NCBI RefSeq assembly: GCF_026151205.1
Contig: NC_087082.1
Span: 13,487,865 to 13,551,864 of the forward strand
DNA length: 64,000 nucleotides
Source of the DNA: Bolinopsis microptera
Taxonomy: Eukaryota; Ctenophora; Tentaculata; Lobata; Bolinopsidae
Direction of reading: 5' to 3'
Below, piece after piece: positions 43,501 through 54,741 of the stretch. The notes beneath the pieces are model-generated. The model was given only the letters and a program-made list of their open reading frames with translations, was not told the origin of the DNA and made no database searches. A program made the position numbers and the translations under genes. Within the stretch, counting starts at the first letter, position 1. The number at the start of each line of letters is the position of its first letter.

Positions 43501-44031
43501 CTATCAACTAATAATCAGAACGTCAAAATTGCAAGATGTAAACGTATCGAAGTTTCACCTAGTTCAGTGTACCAAGATTACTTTACTTTCAAGCATCCTT
43601 GTAACACTAATTGCGATAGATCTGACTCAAAGTGCGGGTTCATACTTCAATGTTATAAACAAGATGGAGGGTGGATTTACGAACTAAGTGTAAATGGCAA
43701 GGACTATGAGAACACAGGATTACACTTTCATGATTCAATATCAGCTGGGGATATGAGTACGTACTGTGTATACTCAGTTAGTTCATGTAGTGCAACTAGT
43801 TCAAGAGTTGGCACGGTTGAGTCAGGTCCAGACAAGGTGGTGTCTGTTCCGGAGATGATGGTGTCTGTTCCGGAGATGATGGCGTCTGTTCCGGAAGTGA
43901 TGGTGTCTGTTCCGGAGATTTGGAGCTCGTATTGGTGGTGGGAAGATAAGTGGTTCCCGGACAAGGAGTGGTGGGAGTTTAATCAGAGATATGTGGTGTT
44001 AAACATTAGTCATTATCTCGTTGCTAAGTAA
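37544..44031 (+). CDS. CH-like + BTB-like domain protein, 4 exons
   Basis: Exons are 37544-37628, 37781-37967, 42021-42241 and 42389-44031, with phases 1, 2 and 1 all consistent, giving 711 residues. Residues about 1-108 read like a calponin-homology domain: GILEWVKSEL, then DLSRDFRDGTVLMELV, NIKSVLTCLQADG and FRRGEKESTARILETLRDKY. A serine/charged linker follows. From about residue 165 (RIIIKIKDSDPLCVDKERLT, SPVFRWL) comes a BTB/POZ-like domain with a BACK-like helical region. The tail has four tandem (M)VSVPEM-type heptads and is rich in W. CH domains bind actin or microtubules and BTB domains dimerise or recruit cullin-3; a joint role is inference. Intron 2 hosts a full-length LINE. Confidence 0.75.
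38044..41938 (+). mobile_element. Full-length RTE-like non-LTR retrotransposon
   Basis: The ORF at 38790-41933 has 1047 codons without interruption. An AP endonuclease spans about residues 85-330 (VGTFNVRTAR, IQEHR, EGDMNAR, QIDYI, SDHR at 322-325) and a reverse transcriptase about 545-830 (YGDDGISPEV, NIVPVPKKGDLT, IDFKKAFDSV near 687, GVLQGDTL, FADD near 797). The C-terminal end is RIDGCYTRMLRMALNVDW to RTLKPP. About 750 bases of 5' leader precede it; the 3' UTR is only a few bases (taagtcagtaagtca), as in RTE elements. Ends were set by comparison with the deleted copy at 15190-17234. It lies inside intron 2 of the CH-BTB gene, in the same orientation. Confidence 0.9.
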
Positions 44032-44391
44032 CGTTTTCTTTGAATACTGTGTTAAATAGATTATTTACCCGTGGGTTTCGTTTTTTATTTTTAAACTATG
44101 CTAAAAGATGAATGAAATTATTGAGCTACCAAACAATCCTCTATGCAATACTATTAAATGTTACATTTAAAAAATAATACTAGTATCAGTATATTGTGGA
44201 CAATTAATGAACACAAGTTTTGTGAAAGAATGATTGACACATTATTGTTTTACTTTAAAATTGTTACAATAACTGATTATTTCAAATCATAAGTCGAATT
44301 TTGACATTATCAATCAAAACATTAAGGTTCGTATTCCTTCTTATCAGTTATGAAATTTTCGAGAGGTGGCAGATTTGTTTTCTGAACTTCT

Positions 44392-45315
44392 TTAATGGCG
44401 ATGTTTCTTCAAGTGATTTATGAGGTTGCTATCTATTTTGTGCCCGATGAAGTCAGCAAGCAGGTTAGCATATGTGTGCATTTCTTCAATAACATCCCTA
44501 GTAACCAGTTGCTTGTAGAATTTGTCTTCAAACAAGAAATCCCAAACACTTTTTAAATCTTGTTTTTCAACTTCTCCTCCCTCACCACTTTCCACAGATT
44601 CCACAAACTCCTCAGATTCTTCAGATTCCTCACATTCTCCAGGACAACACACTTCAACCTCCTGAACATTCCCGAACCTCCCCCTCTCCAGGATACCCTG
44701 CCAACTGATAAACACATCCTCACTGTCCCCAGCAGCGTAGTTAGAACAGATCCCCTGATTGTACATCTCCCCCACTTCCTGCTTAGTGACCTGCCTTGTC
44801 AGGATGTTAACCCCCGTCAGCTCTCCCCCAAAGTACCTGTACTTCTCAATATTCTCCACCCCTCTGTACCCTACAAACTGTCCCAATATCAGGGTCCCCT
44901 CCGTCACCAGGTCCCTGTCACTAGGAGTCTTCTCGTTGCCTATCTCCACTCCGTCGTAATACAACACCACCCTCCCCTCTCCCCACGTGTGACACATGTG
45001 ATGATACTCTTCCACTGTGAGACTCTGGTATCTTGGCATGATCCCGTCCCCGAACATGTAACTATGTCCCGAGTCAGATATCCCAAACTCCTGTATAGAT
45101 CCCCTGACTCCATAAGTCAGCCAGTACTGAAAGAAGTCGTGGTGGTTGGTGTGTCTGTTGACCCAGCCGCAGACAGAGAACGCTCTGCGCAGGAGGTTTG
45201 TGTTGGAGGGTAGGAGAATGTAGCTGGTGGGATTTTTACCGAACAGCAGTGCTCTGTGAGTAGAGCCTGGTGTGGGTACTGCTGCCAGTGTCATTATTAA
45301 CATTATTAGTAACAT
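44392..45315 (-). CDS. Secreted pentraxin-family protein
   Basis: The chosen start is the ATG at 45315, which gives a signal peptide (MLLIMLIMTLAAVPTPG) and 307 residues; the frame is open further upstream but the extra residues look non-coding. The pentraxin/LamG-like jelly roll runs from about residue 18 to 210: NPTSYILLPS, FSVCGWVN, the signature HHMCHTW (family pattern HxCxSTW), VVLYYDGVEIG, GTLILGQ, and GELTGVNILTRQVTKQEVGEM. Pentraxins are calcium-dependent pattern-binding proteins. After it come CCPGECEESEESEE, an acidic linker, and a helical tail ending in KKHRH. Single coding exon. The stop overlaps an ATTAAA. Confidence 0.85.
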   Translation of the reverse strand: MLLIMLIMTLAAVPTPGSTHRALLFGKNPTSYILLPSNTNLLRRAFSVCGWVNRHTNHHDFFQYWLTYGVRGSIQEFGISDSGHSYMFGDGIMPRYQSLTVEEYHHMCHTWGEGRVVLYYDGVEIGNEKTPSDRDLVTEGTLILGQFVGYRGVENIEKYRYFGGELTGVNILTRQVTKQEVGEMYNQGICSNYAAGDSEDVFISWQGILERGRFGNVQEVEVCCPGECEESEESEEFVESVESGEGGEVEKQDLKSVWDFLFEDKFYKQLVTRDVIEEMHTYANLLADFIGHKIDSNLINHLKKHRH

Positions 45316-45319
45316 ACTG

Positions 45320-46165
45320 CCATGATCTAGGTAATTTGTGTGGGTAAAATGGATCGGGAAATTGAACGGCCATCCCCATAAGAAATGTGGCCGCATTTCT
45401 TGTTCAGTCTTAAAACGGTCGCACATATAATAGCCACATATAAAGGGATTTTGTTCTAAATTCGTAAACCAGACATACAAAAAAGCAGCCAAAATCTGGA
45501 GAACAAAGATTACCGCAAAATTTGCGCAGCAAAAATAAAAGAAATACCCTCACGCGTATTGACGTATTAATATTATCATATTGAAGTTAAGCAGAACAAT
45601 GACGATAAGGCTTCTTTGTATCAAGTTCAACTTACACATCTCAAGAAAGTTAATTGATCTAGTTATTTACAAGTTCTACCAGTGGTGTACTGCAGAGTGC
45701 AGATACTCATGTACTCAATGTAGTCCGGAGGACCTACACTTTTTAATCTTATCACTTCTAAAATATCAAGCAACTTTTGAAATCTTATTCAGGGCAAAAG
45801 TCTTAAATTGCGTTAAATATGACATTCGGTTATTTTTGTTCATTTAATTAACAGATCTTGGCAAACTGAATGAAAACCATCATATAATCAGCTTCAAATC
45901 ATTTACAAGTTTGAATCTTTAATTTATTTTATGATTTGTTGAAATAATAGATTGGCTGGTGTCATTTGTTACAGTTAAGTCTGCAATACATCTGCTCTGA
46001 TCCAGAAGTTTCTATTCCTACCAGCCCAACAAAAATGCCGCTTATCAGAAGATGAAATCAAAAACCCAAATTTGTTGAAATTGTAATGATTTAACAGTTG
46101 AGGCAGCTTGTCAACTTGATTCATGATGTCAATCCTTCGCAGCTCGGTGAAACACAGTGGTGCAT
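45320..46165. other. Spacer without a supported gene
   Basis: AT-rich; presumably holds the pentraxin promoter. The open frame at 45581-45847 has no recognisable features. Confidence 0.45.
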
Positions 46166-46170
46166 TTCGC

Positions 46171-46494
46171 CTTAATTGACGATGTCAATTCATGGCAGCT
46201 CGGCGCGGCACAGTAGCGCATTTCGCCGATCTAGCTGTGACAAGCCTCATTGAGTGCGCGGCGCGGCACAGTAACGCATCGCGCTACAAATCTCGCCGAT
46301 CTACCGAAGTGGTTGCGAGAAGAATTATTTGATGCGCGGCGCGACCCAGTAGTGCATCGCGCTACAAATTGAAAACTAAAAGGTTTTGTAGCGCGATGCG
46401 TTACTGTGCCGCGCCGCACACTCAATGAGGCTAGATCGGCGAAATGCGCTACTGTGCCGCGCCGAGCTGCCATGAATTGACATCGTCAATTAAT
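46171..46494. repeat. GC-rich foldback made of two inverted short elements
   Basis: The left arm from 46171 (aattgacgatgtcaattcat, ggcagctcggcgcggcacag) is repeated in reverse complement in the right arm (about 46380-46494). Each arm holds two copies of gcgcggcacagtaRcgcat about 60 bases apart. The arms are separated by about 80 bases. A third, isolated copy of the unit lies at 46779-46896. Confidence 0.85.
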
Positions 46495-46778
46495 AGAAGG
46501 TTCTAATTCTATTTATTTTACTTTTGGAGCTAGGAGATAGACCCCAGCCGGTAAGGTGGGATGGGTCACCGAGCTGCGAAAGATTGGCATCGTGAATCAA
46601 CTAAAAATACTGCAGTACGGCGCTTGTTTGCTGCGCTTGCTTTTTTCTTGACATACTGCATACGTTGCATGCCACTTTTCGCGCGCGAAGCGCGCGCCGC
46701 CGAAGGCGGTAATATATATAAAAAAGGTAATATATACTATCTCTGATATTTGTGATACGTAACTTACCTGGGGACCTC

Positions 46779-46896
46779 TTAATTGACGATGTCAATTCAT
46801 GGCAGCTCGGCGCGGCACAGTAGCGCATCTCGCCGATCTAGCTGTGAGAAGCCTTATTAAGTGCGCGGTGCGGCACAGTAACGCATCGCGCTACAA
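46779..46896 (+). mobile_element. Short interspersed element with 8-bp target-site duplication
   Basis: A 118-bp copy of the same unit, starting ttaattgacgatgtcaatt and ending gcatcgcgctacaa, is flanked on both sides by gggacctc (46771-46778 and 46897-46904). The 8-bp duplication indicates true transposition. It contains no coding capacity. Confidence 0.75.
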
Positions 46897-46904
46897 GGGA
46901 CCTC

Positions 46905-47560
46905 AGGGTATCATGTTCATAAACATAAAGAGATTAGGCGGAATGACAGGCTGAGCGCGGCCCAGTAATACGTAACATGTATCAACTTTTTTCGCACAAA
47001 GTTTGCAGTTTTTTGCTTATAACTTCCACAGTTTCAGTTATTTTTACATTATTACTATGGAGTATGGAGTCGTTATTAGCTCAGCGAGATAAAACTTTTG
47101 ATACTAATGTTTAAAAATTTAGTGGAACATTATCAATTATTTTCAAAATTTGTGTGTGAAGTTAGAAGTTTTTGAATTTTTTTTTGTTTTTAAAAAATTT
47201 GGTTCTTCAAATATTATAAGTTATAGGCATTTTAGGCAAGAACTTGTGCATTTTTCGTCCTTTTAACACACTTGCAATGCACAAAAGGCCCACATACAGC
47301 TCGACCTTATCTGATCGTGCTGCACGGTTAATTGTCATTATTGATCACACTTAAAGGCAACTTTTGGTAACAAATTTATCACAATCGGAGACAAAATTTC
47401 TGTGCCAACTCATAGCGCTTATTACATAGACTATAAGGCGACACTCAGTCTGTTAGTCCATCATATTTTCAATGTATATTAACAACGAACTAGGACTCGA
47501 CTTGTGTTCTGCACCTGCATATAGGTGATCACTGCTTTGTTGTTTTCAGATTGCTTGATA
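46905..47560. other. AT-rich spacer
   Basis: No exon, repeat array or RNA gene recognised. Confidence 0.4.
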
Positions 47561-47929
47561 AGTCATAAGTGCTACCTGGTACTCAAAAAGTAGCCTGCTG
47601 AGTGCTGCAGCAATCAAGTGTTGTGTGCAGACATCTTTGTGGACTGACCATGATCTCAGTCAACAGAACGCTATCAGACAAACAGTGAACTGCAAGGAGT
47701 ACCCAGATGACCAGAGTACGAGACAAAACATGCTCGAAGCGGACATCAAGGACTGTGCTGAAAAGACCCTTTGTATATAAAAAAAAGGCACTAGAAAGCT
47801 CTACCATAGCAATGGCACCAAGATCAAGGAGCTTGTAAGAAAGAAGAATGACATCAAGAGTGAAGAGTAACATCAATAACAGTGCTAGTTGAAGTTTAGG
47901 ATCTAGAAGCTGACCGTCTTGTTGAGACC

Positions 47930-48110
47930 GTCATCACCAACACTGACGACACAAGACAGATGTTTGATGCTTCCAGGAACTTGGCCTGTGTCAAGCCTGG
48001 TGGTTCCATCAGTGTTCACAATGCAGAGGTGGCAGGTGGGAGCTGCCTGGCGGTTTTGTCCGGTGTCTGATCGAGGCTATTCGCTGATGCCTATAACTTC
48101 TAAAATCTAA
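47930..48110 (+). mobile_element. Decayed LINE fragment, ORF2 middle
   Basis: One frame gives TDDTRQMFDASRNLACVK and SISVHNAEVAG. This parallels TDSKKMFEAVRTLNLPK and SIGVHDEQG of the intact LINE at 7651-10815 (residues about 475-505). Upstream sequence from about 47600 may be part of the same copy but is too damaged to read. Confidence 0.55.
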
Positions 48111-48829
48111 AAAATGATTTGTACAGGATTGATTGACCTCGACAAACACACCACTTGTGTACAAGCCAGACCTTATACAAAGCAGAGGTTAGGAGCTGCT
48201 TTTTTTTCGAAAAAGAGCACACCAAGCCCATTTTTAATTGACTGAAATTGCTTACTGTTCAAAGCTTATACAAATACCACTGTATATCTGAGATATTTTG
48301 GAATTATGAAATTTCGCACCCCATACTCGTTGTATTATAGTACTATAGACTCATCAAAACGTGATACAAGCAATCTAGGTAAACTATAGGTAAAAATATA
48401 ATATTAATCATAAGCTAAAATGTACTAATCTTTGTATTCTAAATGGGGAAAAGAAGAAACATTGTCAGTCAGTCGAGAAAATTGTCAGTCAGGCTATATC
48501 CTCATAATCCTCCCAAGAAAAACCAACAAGTTTCTGAGTAATGGAATAACTTTAAAGTATTTCAAATTGTTGCTATAATTGATTTAAATAAAAATTTGTT
48601 GTTTTCTTGACAAATTTTGTTGTTTTCTTGACTGCGGTCTGCATACAATACTACAGAAGAAAGCTAATTAATTAATTAAATTATTCTAACATAAGGCAGA
48701 ATTTCAAATATTACACCGAAGTTAGAACTTACCATGCATAATGCAAAAACTAGCACATGAACACATGTTTTACACATTACACACAGTACAGGGCAGAAAA
48801 CAGTTTGCTAAGGGTGTTGAGCTGTATAA

Positions 48830-49010
48830 TGCAATCCCTCCTCTCAAATACCAAGCTTGAGAAGGTTTGGCTCGTTAAGATCTCATTAAACATGGAGTTG
48901 TACAAAGCTCAAGTGGTCTCAGTGATGCTCTACACGCTAACAGCTGGGCTGCCAGGGAGACGATGCTCAATAAATGGGACAAGTTATCAAGCGATTTGTT
49001 TATCTCGTTA
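48830..49010 (+). mobile_element. Decayed LINE fragment, post-RT region
   Basis: The frame reads KISLNMELYKAQVVSVMLYT, parallel to IPLSKRLLLYEALVVSVLMY in the intact LINE at 7651-10815. Probably a continuation of the copy at 47930-48110 after internal loss. Confidence 0.5.
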
Positions 49011-49429
49011 GCAAAATTGATTGGGTAATCAATGATTACCCAATTACGACACCGTAATTGGGCTCTCTGCACGATTCCCATAATGCGGATCTAGCCTCAA
49101 TCCGATCACCTGATCACACGTAATGAACAAACTCATTATGCTTCATATCTCGGTCATCTGAGAAGCTAGAACTCTCTTTTTTCACAAACGTAATTTAAAT
49201 GGACAAACACAATTCAATAAAATTTGGCTCGATCCGACTATCCAAACTATCAAATAAATGCGAAAATGGACCTTCATTTGAAAATAATGAACACGATTAT
49301 TTTTCGATTTGACAAATTCCTCGAACCAGTGGTAAGTCATACCAGAAAGAATTCAATTTGGCATTCAGTGACTGAGTTATAATTAAGTTCAACGTATGGG
49401 TACTGATTTTTGGCCCCCCCTGTATGTCA

Positions 49430-49616
49430 GACAATACCCTTTTCAGAACGTGTAGACGAAATGAGAAGGAAAATGTTCGGTAATATTTTAGGTAGTGAAG
49501 ACAATACACCTGCCAATGTATCTCTTTCTTTTGCTGTAACTATGAATGAAAAATTAAAAGGTTGTGTAGATTGTTCCGGTAAAATTCTTCTTAAATTATT
49601 GAATATTGATGGATGA
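49430..49616 (+). mobile_element. LINE C-terminal tail fragment
   Basis: Encodes FSERVDEMRRKMFGNILGSE and NTPANVSLSFAV, then stops. It fits the R...MLGH.LR..EDTPA motif near the end of the LINE ORF2 proteins in this window. A 3' UTR with aataaagg follows. Confidence 0.5.
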
Positions 49617-49619
49617 TCT

Positions 49620-51740
49620 TAATGACCGTAATTTGGTTAAGAACACTTTAGAAGAGTTGAATTAAATAAAGGTTATAGCTCGCTGTAGGCAATGTTGGAC
49701 GAATCTTTTGATGGTTTTTTTTGTACAGTATACGGTGTGAAGATGTTTTTACCACAGTACATTCTATTTGTACTGCATGATCCTGTTATTTATTATAAAT
49801 GCATTATTTATGTATATATTACTATATGTTGTATAACATGAAGTTTATAATCCAGCTAAGCAGCTATGACTATTGCGGAGGAGTCTATGCCTGGCTATCA
49901 GAGAAGGGAAACCAGTGATGCAAAACAAAACCTCATCATGCAGAAAAGTACAGGTTTGTCGTATATTAAGATATAATAATTAATGTCCTCTAACGGTTTT
50001 TAGTTTCAGGGAAAAGTGTTAACTTCTTTAGTCTACACTTTGTCACAAATCTAGAAATTATTAGTTACCGAAAATGTAATGTAGCTCATTATGCAAAAAA
50101 CTTGTATGTAATTAAATTACCCGTGGCTTGTGGCTCACCAAAACACAGATATCGAGTACAGAATACAGATGCAGCTCCTGTACAAGCAATTAGCATGGAC
50201 CCATAAATTAGCTAATTTCGAATTCTATTCTAGTGTAGCTCAGATAATTACTAGAGATGTAGTTGATCTCATTATAACTGTTTGAGGATGTAAAAGGATG
50301 CACTAATGACATAACTGGTTTGTGGTATGCAATAAGCCTTTTGGCTGGTTGCCCGACAGACAGTTGCAGGTTAAAATATTTAATAAGTCATAGGCTCGGT
50401 CAAGTTGCTGGATCATTCAGATATTCAACAAACTTAGTAGCAAGAAAATTATGCAACTTGTTGTTTATAATGTGCATATAATTGTCCATTCTGCTACGAG
50501 TCTTATCTAAATTTCTTTGCTTAATCGAGGTTTGTTTTATTTACGCCGTACACTTGACTTTTAAACCTTTGAGTTAAATTTTATAAATGAAAATTAATAC
50601 ACAGTGAATGGTATCCATTATTTATGGAACTTGTTCATGCCACATTGTTATATCACAATATTCACAATCTAAATGCTAAGTACGCGTACGGAATTGCATA
50701 CCATTTACCAACTCAAAAATTAATTTCAAGATTATAGATGCGAGGCAAACCTAAGATTATATTTCAAATTATTGCTATAATTCGTAGCTGGCTCAGGATC
50801 GTACTACTAGTTCCTTTGTCATGTTCCTACAATATGACAAATGTCCTATATTTCATTGTTAGTTATAAAACATCACTCATCAGATGAGCAATGTATTTCT
50901 GTGCAGGATGATGTAATCTATAACGACAACAGACAATACACAAACAAAATAATTATAACTTCGAACAAAGGCCTCGTAATTTAGTAGGTAACTGTTGCTT
51001 GTGCGCCGTACATGATTTCTCGTGGATCTTTTCTCAGAATTTTGCTTTCGTAATGATTCTTGTGGTGAGGAGAAGCACCTGCACTTATTTGAGAAATTCA
51101 AGCAGTTCGATTGTACACAGTCTAGGTGGGGGAGGAGGGGGTTACCTTGTGGATTGTCTGAACAACTACCCAGTACCCTGGTACCACCAGCCACCTGTTA
51201 CATCATCAAATATTGTGTACTTGCTCTTAGTTCTACATATTTTAGTCGATTCCTTAATCGCTTTTTTATGTTGCTTAGTTATCGAAGAATAGGACTCTCC
51301 TTTAATGTTTAATTAACTACACTGATGTATGTATTTGTTTGACTTGTTATTGAGGTTAAACAACATATTATTTACTACTTAAAATAACCATATTATTTTG
51401 AAATTGACTCTTTCCGTTAACCTAAAATCTAAATGGTGCTGTTTTCTTTGGCCAACAAAAAGGATATACCTCAACAGTCAATATTATTGTGGACGATCAA
51501 ATTTAAATCAAAGCTGCCCGCACACCCCAACCCCCCCCCCCCCCCCCACTAGCACTTCAACACAGAAAATGAAATCCCAACAGCAACGCAACACTAAATA
51601 AAACGGAAACAATATTTCGGAGAATCCAGATAAAGGGAGCAATGAAAGTTATCTGAAATTCCGATTAGAATGCGCCGGCTTGACGTGGCTACGAATCCCG
51701 TGAAAATTATGTTGACATAATAATATGCATATTATTCGCT
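49620..51740. other. 2 kb non-coding stretch with a poly-C tract
   Basis: No exon supported. A run of about 17 C lies at about 51531-51547, followed by actagcacttcaac. Similar C/G runs cap other elements in this window. Confidence 0.45.
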
Positions 51741-51747
51741 GGTATTT

Positions 51748-52382
51748 ATTTGGCAATTCGGTAATCTGCCGATGCACATCTGGGGCACAACTCGGGCACA
51801 CCTCGGGCACAAACTCGGGCACACCTGGGGCACATATCGGGCACATCTCGGGCAGAAAGCACACCTTGGGCACACCTCGGGCAGAACCACCTCGGGCACA
51901 CATCGGGCACACCTCGGGCACATCTCGGGCAAAATAGGACGTAGGAGTTCCACATCGAGGCAGTACTGTAGAGCTGTGGCTTCTAAAGAGAGGACTCCAG
52001 TTCTTCTGAGATCTTCGTAGGAGAGGAAAGTGCGAGCCATTATATCGAATGATAGTGTTAGCTGTGTGTCTCTGATAATTATATTGCTCATACATATAGT
52101 TTAATACTGTCACCAATATAAGTAATATAAATAATGATATCTATCATTTATTATTGTGAGGTTAGTAGCCCAGCCATAATTCATATTGCCCGAATGACCG
52201 TGCCCCAGGTGGTTTTGCCCGAGATGTGCCCCAGGTGTGCCCCAGGTGGTTCTGTCCGAGGTGTGCTTTCTGCCCGAGATGTGACCGAGATGTGCCCTGC
52301 AGGCGTGCCCGAGTTTGTGCCCGAAGTGTGCCCGAGGTGTGCCCCAGATATGCATCGGCAGATTACCGAGTTACCATTTATT
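51748..52382. mobile_element. Foldback element with 10-bp minisatellite arms
   Basis: The left arm (51748-51935) starts attcggtaatctgccgatgc and continues as repeats of ctcgggcaca/cacctcgggc. The right arm (about 52195-52382) is its reverse complement, ending in gcatcggcagattaccgagt. About 260 bases of unrelated sequence lie between. Outer ends and minisatellite are mirrored together, so this is a terminal-inverted-repeat structure rather than two independent arrays. Open frames across it are repeat artefacts. Confidence 0.85.
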
Positions 52383-52399
52383 TATAGAATCATTTACTA

Positions 52400-54740
52400 A
52401 CAAGACAAGTTGACTTGATGCTCCATCCCCCTTAATTGATTTTTACCTTTAATAAGTAGATTTGTTGTTACCATGGCTCAAAATCCGTTCTCTCTCTTGA
52501 TATCCCTTTACAGATCAATACATCGTTTTATTTTAGTTTTGCTGGATAATTTCATACACGTGGAATTCTATCGATAAATCCCACCAAATGTTCCGTAAAT
52601 ACTACATTAGAAACTAGCGTGTAAATATTCTACTTTAACGCCTCTGCCACTTTACCGGCCCATAAATTAATTCGTTGGTTACGTAAAAGTTCACGTATCA
52701 AGTAGCGGTGAAATATACTCTTATAAAATTCAATAAACCCTTGTTAGGCCTTCACACGATATCTAATATAACATTATATGTTAATATATTATGATAATGT
52801 TATATAACGTGAGCACCCCCTCCTCGTGTACGGTGTGGGTATGTGGTTTCCTTGTTGTCCTCTCAGTTGGTTTGCCTATCTTGTATTTTAAAGTTCAGAT
52901 AACGCTGTGTTGGGTTTTTGATTTGCTGTTTTAATATTCGTAGTGTTGATCATGAAGTTGGCCGTGTTTGGAAGTTCATGTTTTTAAAAGATATGATTTT
53001 GCTGTCTCTTTTAAAAGTTTTGACGCGTGTTAAAGTATTGTATTTCGTGGTTGGTTTCTACTCTCGTATGCTCTTACTCTTTTCCTTTATGTGTATTTGT
53101 GTGGATTGAATTCGCGAAATTCTGACATTTTTGTTTTTAGTATTCAAAATTGTATGACTTTTAACATCAATAATAAAATATTCTCATTCTTCTAGCAGTG
53201 CTTGATCTTTATTTTGATATTGGGACAAGTAAAACAGCTATCTCTCTCTAAAAATTGTTAAACAATTGCCGACATTTCGCAACATAGCTTCGTCAGAACA
53301 CGTTTCATTGATTGAATCTCCTAACTGTCCTAAGTTGCGAAACGTCGCCATTTGTTTTCATATTTTTGTAAAAAACTCATTATACTTGTTGCCTTTTTAA
53401 TATGACTGCCCATGTGATTAGGACAAGACGTCAGACCTAGCCATTACGCAACAACCCCGAATATAATAATGATCTTTATTCTCTAAAAGCTTTTTTTTCG
53501 ACATTTCTCTCTTTTTGTGACGTCACAAGTTAAAGTAATAGCAAGGGAGATTTTTACAAAAGAATTTTGAGTAGTTGTTTTGTAGGCGCCTTTTTCGATT
53601 CGTGTTCGTGTAACGATTTAGCCTATTAAACTTAGAGCATTTATGTGTTGAGACTGATATAGAGTATGATACCACTGTAGCTGAATTGTTGAACTAATGT
53701 TGAACATGTTGATACTATAGCCATGTCGTAGGTAGTGATATTGAACATGTTGATACTACTAGTACTACTTAGTCTGTCCAAACATTAAAACATAATGCTT
53801 TTCGTTAGTCCAGTATTTTAAACACATGTGCCATTCTGTGGTAATCACAGTGCACACAATATACCCATAATATATACTCATATGTAATGACCTAACATAG
53901 TGCATATGGCTTGTAATATCTTCTGTGATGCAGTTTAAATATTAAATATGTATTTCATCTCCTCACGCATGGTATGTATACCAGCTTGACTCTACATACC
54001 TTTAATTGGATTCCCCTACTTAACTAAACTGATGTTTACTAAAACACTTCCTTTTACGGCTATTTGACTATGATTAATACCTACGAACTGATTTGGCACG
54101 CCCCGTGGAATTCCAGTATTATACGCTGCAAACTGATAGCTCTAGTGCGTAAATTCCTGCTTCCGTCTGATATTTTCTGTTACGAGGCTTTTGATTAGTT
54201 GTAACTTTTCACCAGAGAGGTGTGCAAACTTGGGAGATTCCCTGCCCTGTTTTGCTCGTACATTTGTTGAGTTTGGTTACACTGTACGATTATGCTTAGT
54301 TCTTGAGTTGCTTCCATAATATCACAGGATGTTTAACTACATTCTCACCGCTAAAATTCCTGTGAAAATCTTGAAAATGGTTTCCGGTTTTCAGCTAAGT
54401 TTATATTCTGGAACATGATACCGTTAATATATTCGCATAGTAATCATTCTTAAAGCTTTATAGTAACGGAGCGCATTTTACTCTACTGATTCGACGGGAT
54501 TTGCTCTGGTTGTCTCTTTTACGCTCTAGTTGTTTCTTTTGAGTTGTTACTTTTTTATCAGGTTGCCAATTGCCATTTTGTTGTTATCTTCGAATATATA
54601 TTATGCTGCTCAGAAGTCAGACTATGCATTCGGTTAATAATGCCTGGTTTATTTTAACCAGTATAACCTTGAAAGGTTTTCCACGCGTGTTAAATCATGT
54701 GATTGGAACAAGACACACCGAGACACAGAGTCACGTGATA
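52400..54740. other. 2.3 kb stretch without a supported gene
   Basis: AT-rich. Only the small inverted pair at 53268-53350 stands out. Confidence 0.45.
53268..53350. repeat. Inverted gcgaaaYgtcg motif pair
   Basis: gccgacatttcgcaacatag (53268-53287) faces taagttgcgaaacgtcgcc (53331-53349). A ctgacga word lies on the minus strand near 53297-53291. Paired gcgaaacgtcg words of this type are familiar to me from Penelope-like element termini (recollection). Confidence 0.5.
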
Positions 54741-54741
54741 A

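Noticed and set aside
44560-45213. 217-codon plus-strand frame
   Set aside because: Antisense shadow of the pentraxin gene, which has recognisable motifs.
51649-52400. Cysteine-rich frames such as CPRCARGVP repeats
   Set aside because: They are produced by the ctcgggcaca minisatellite in the foldback arms, in several frames at once.
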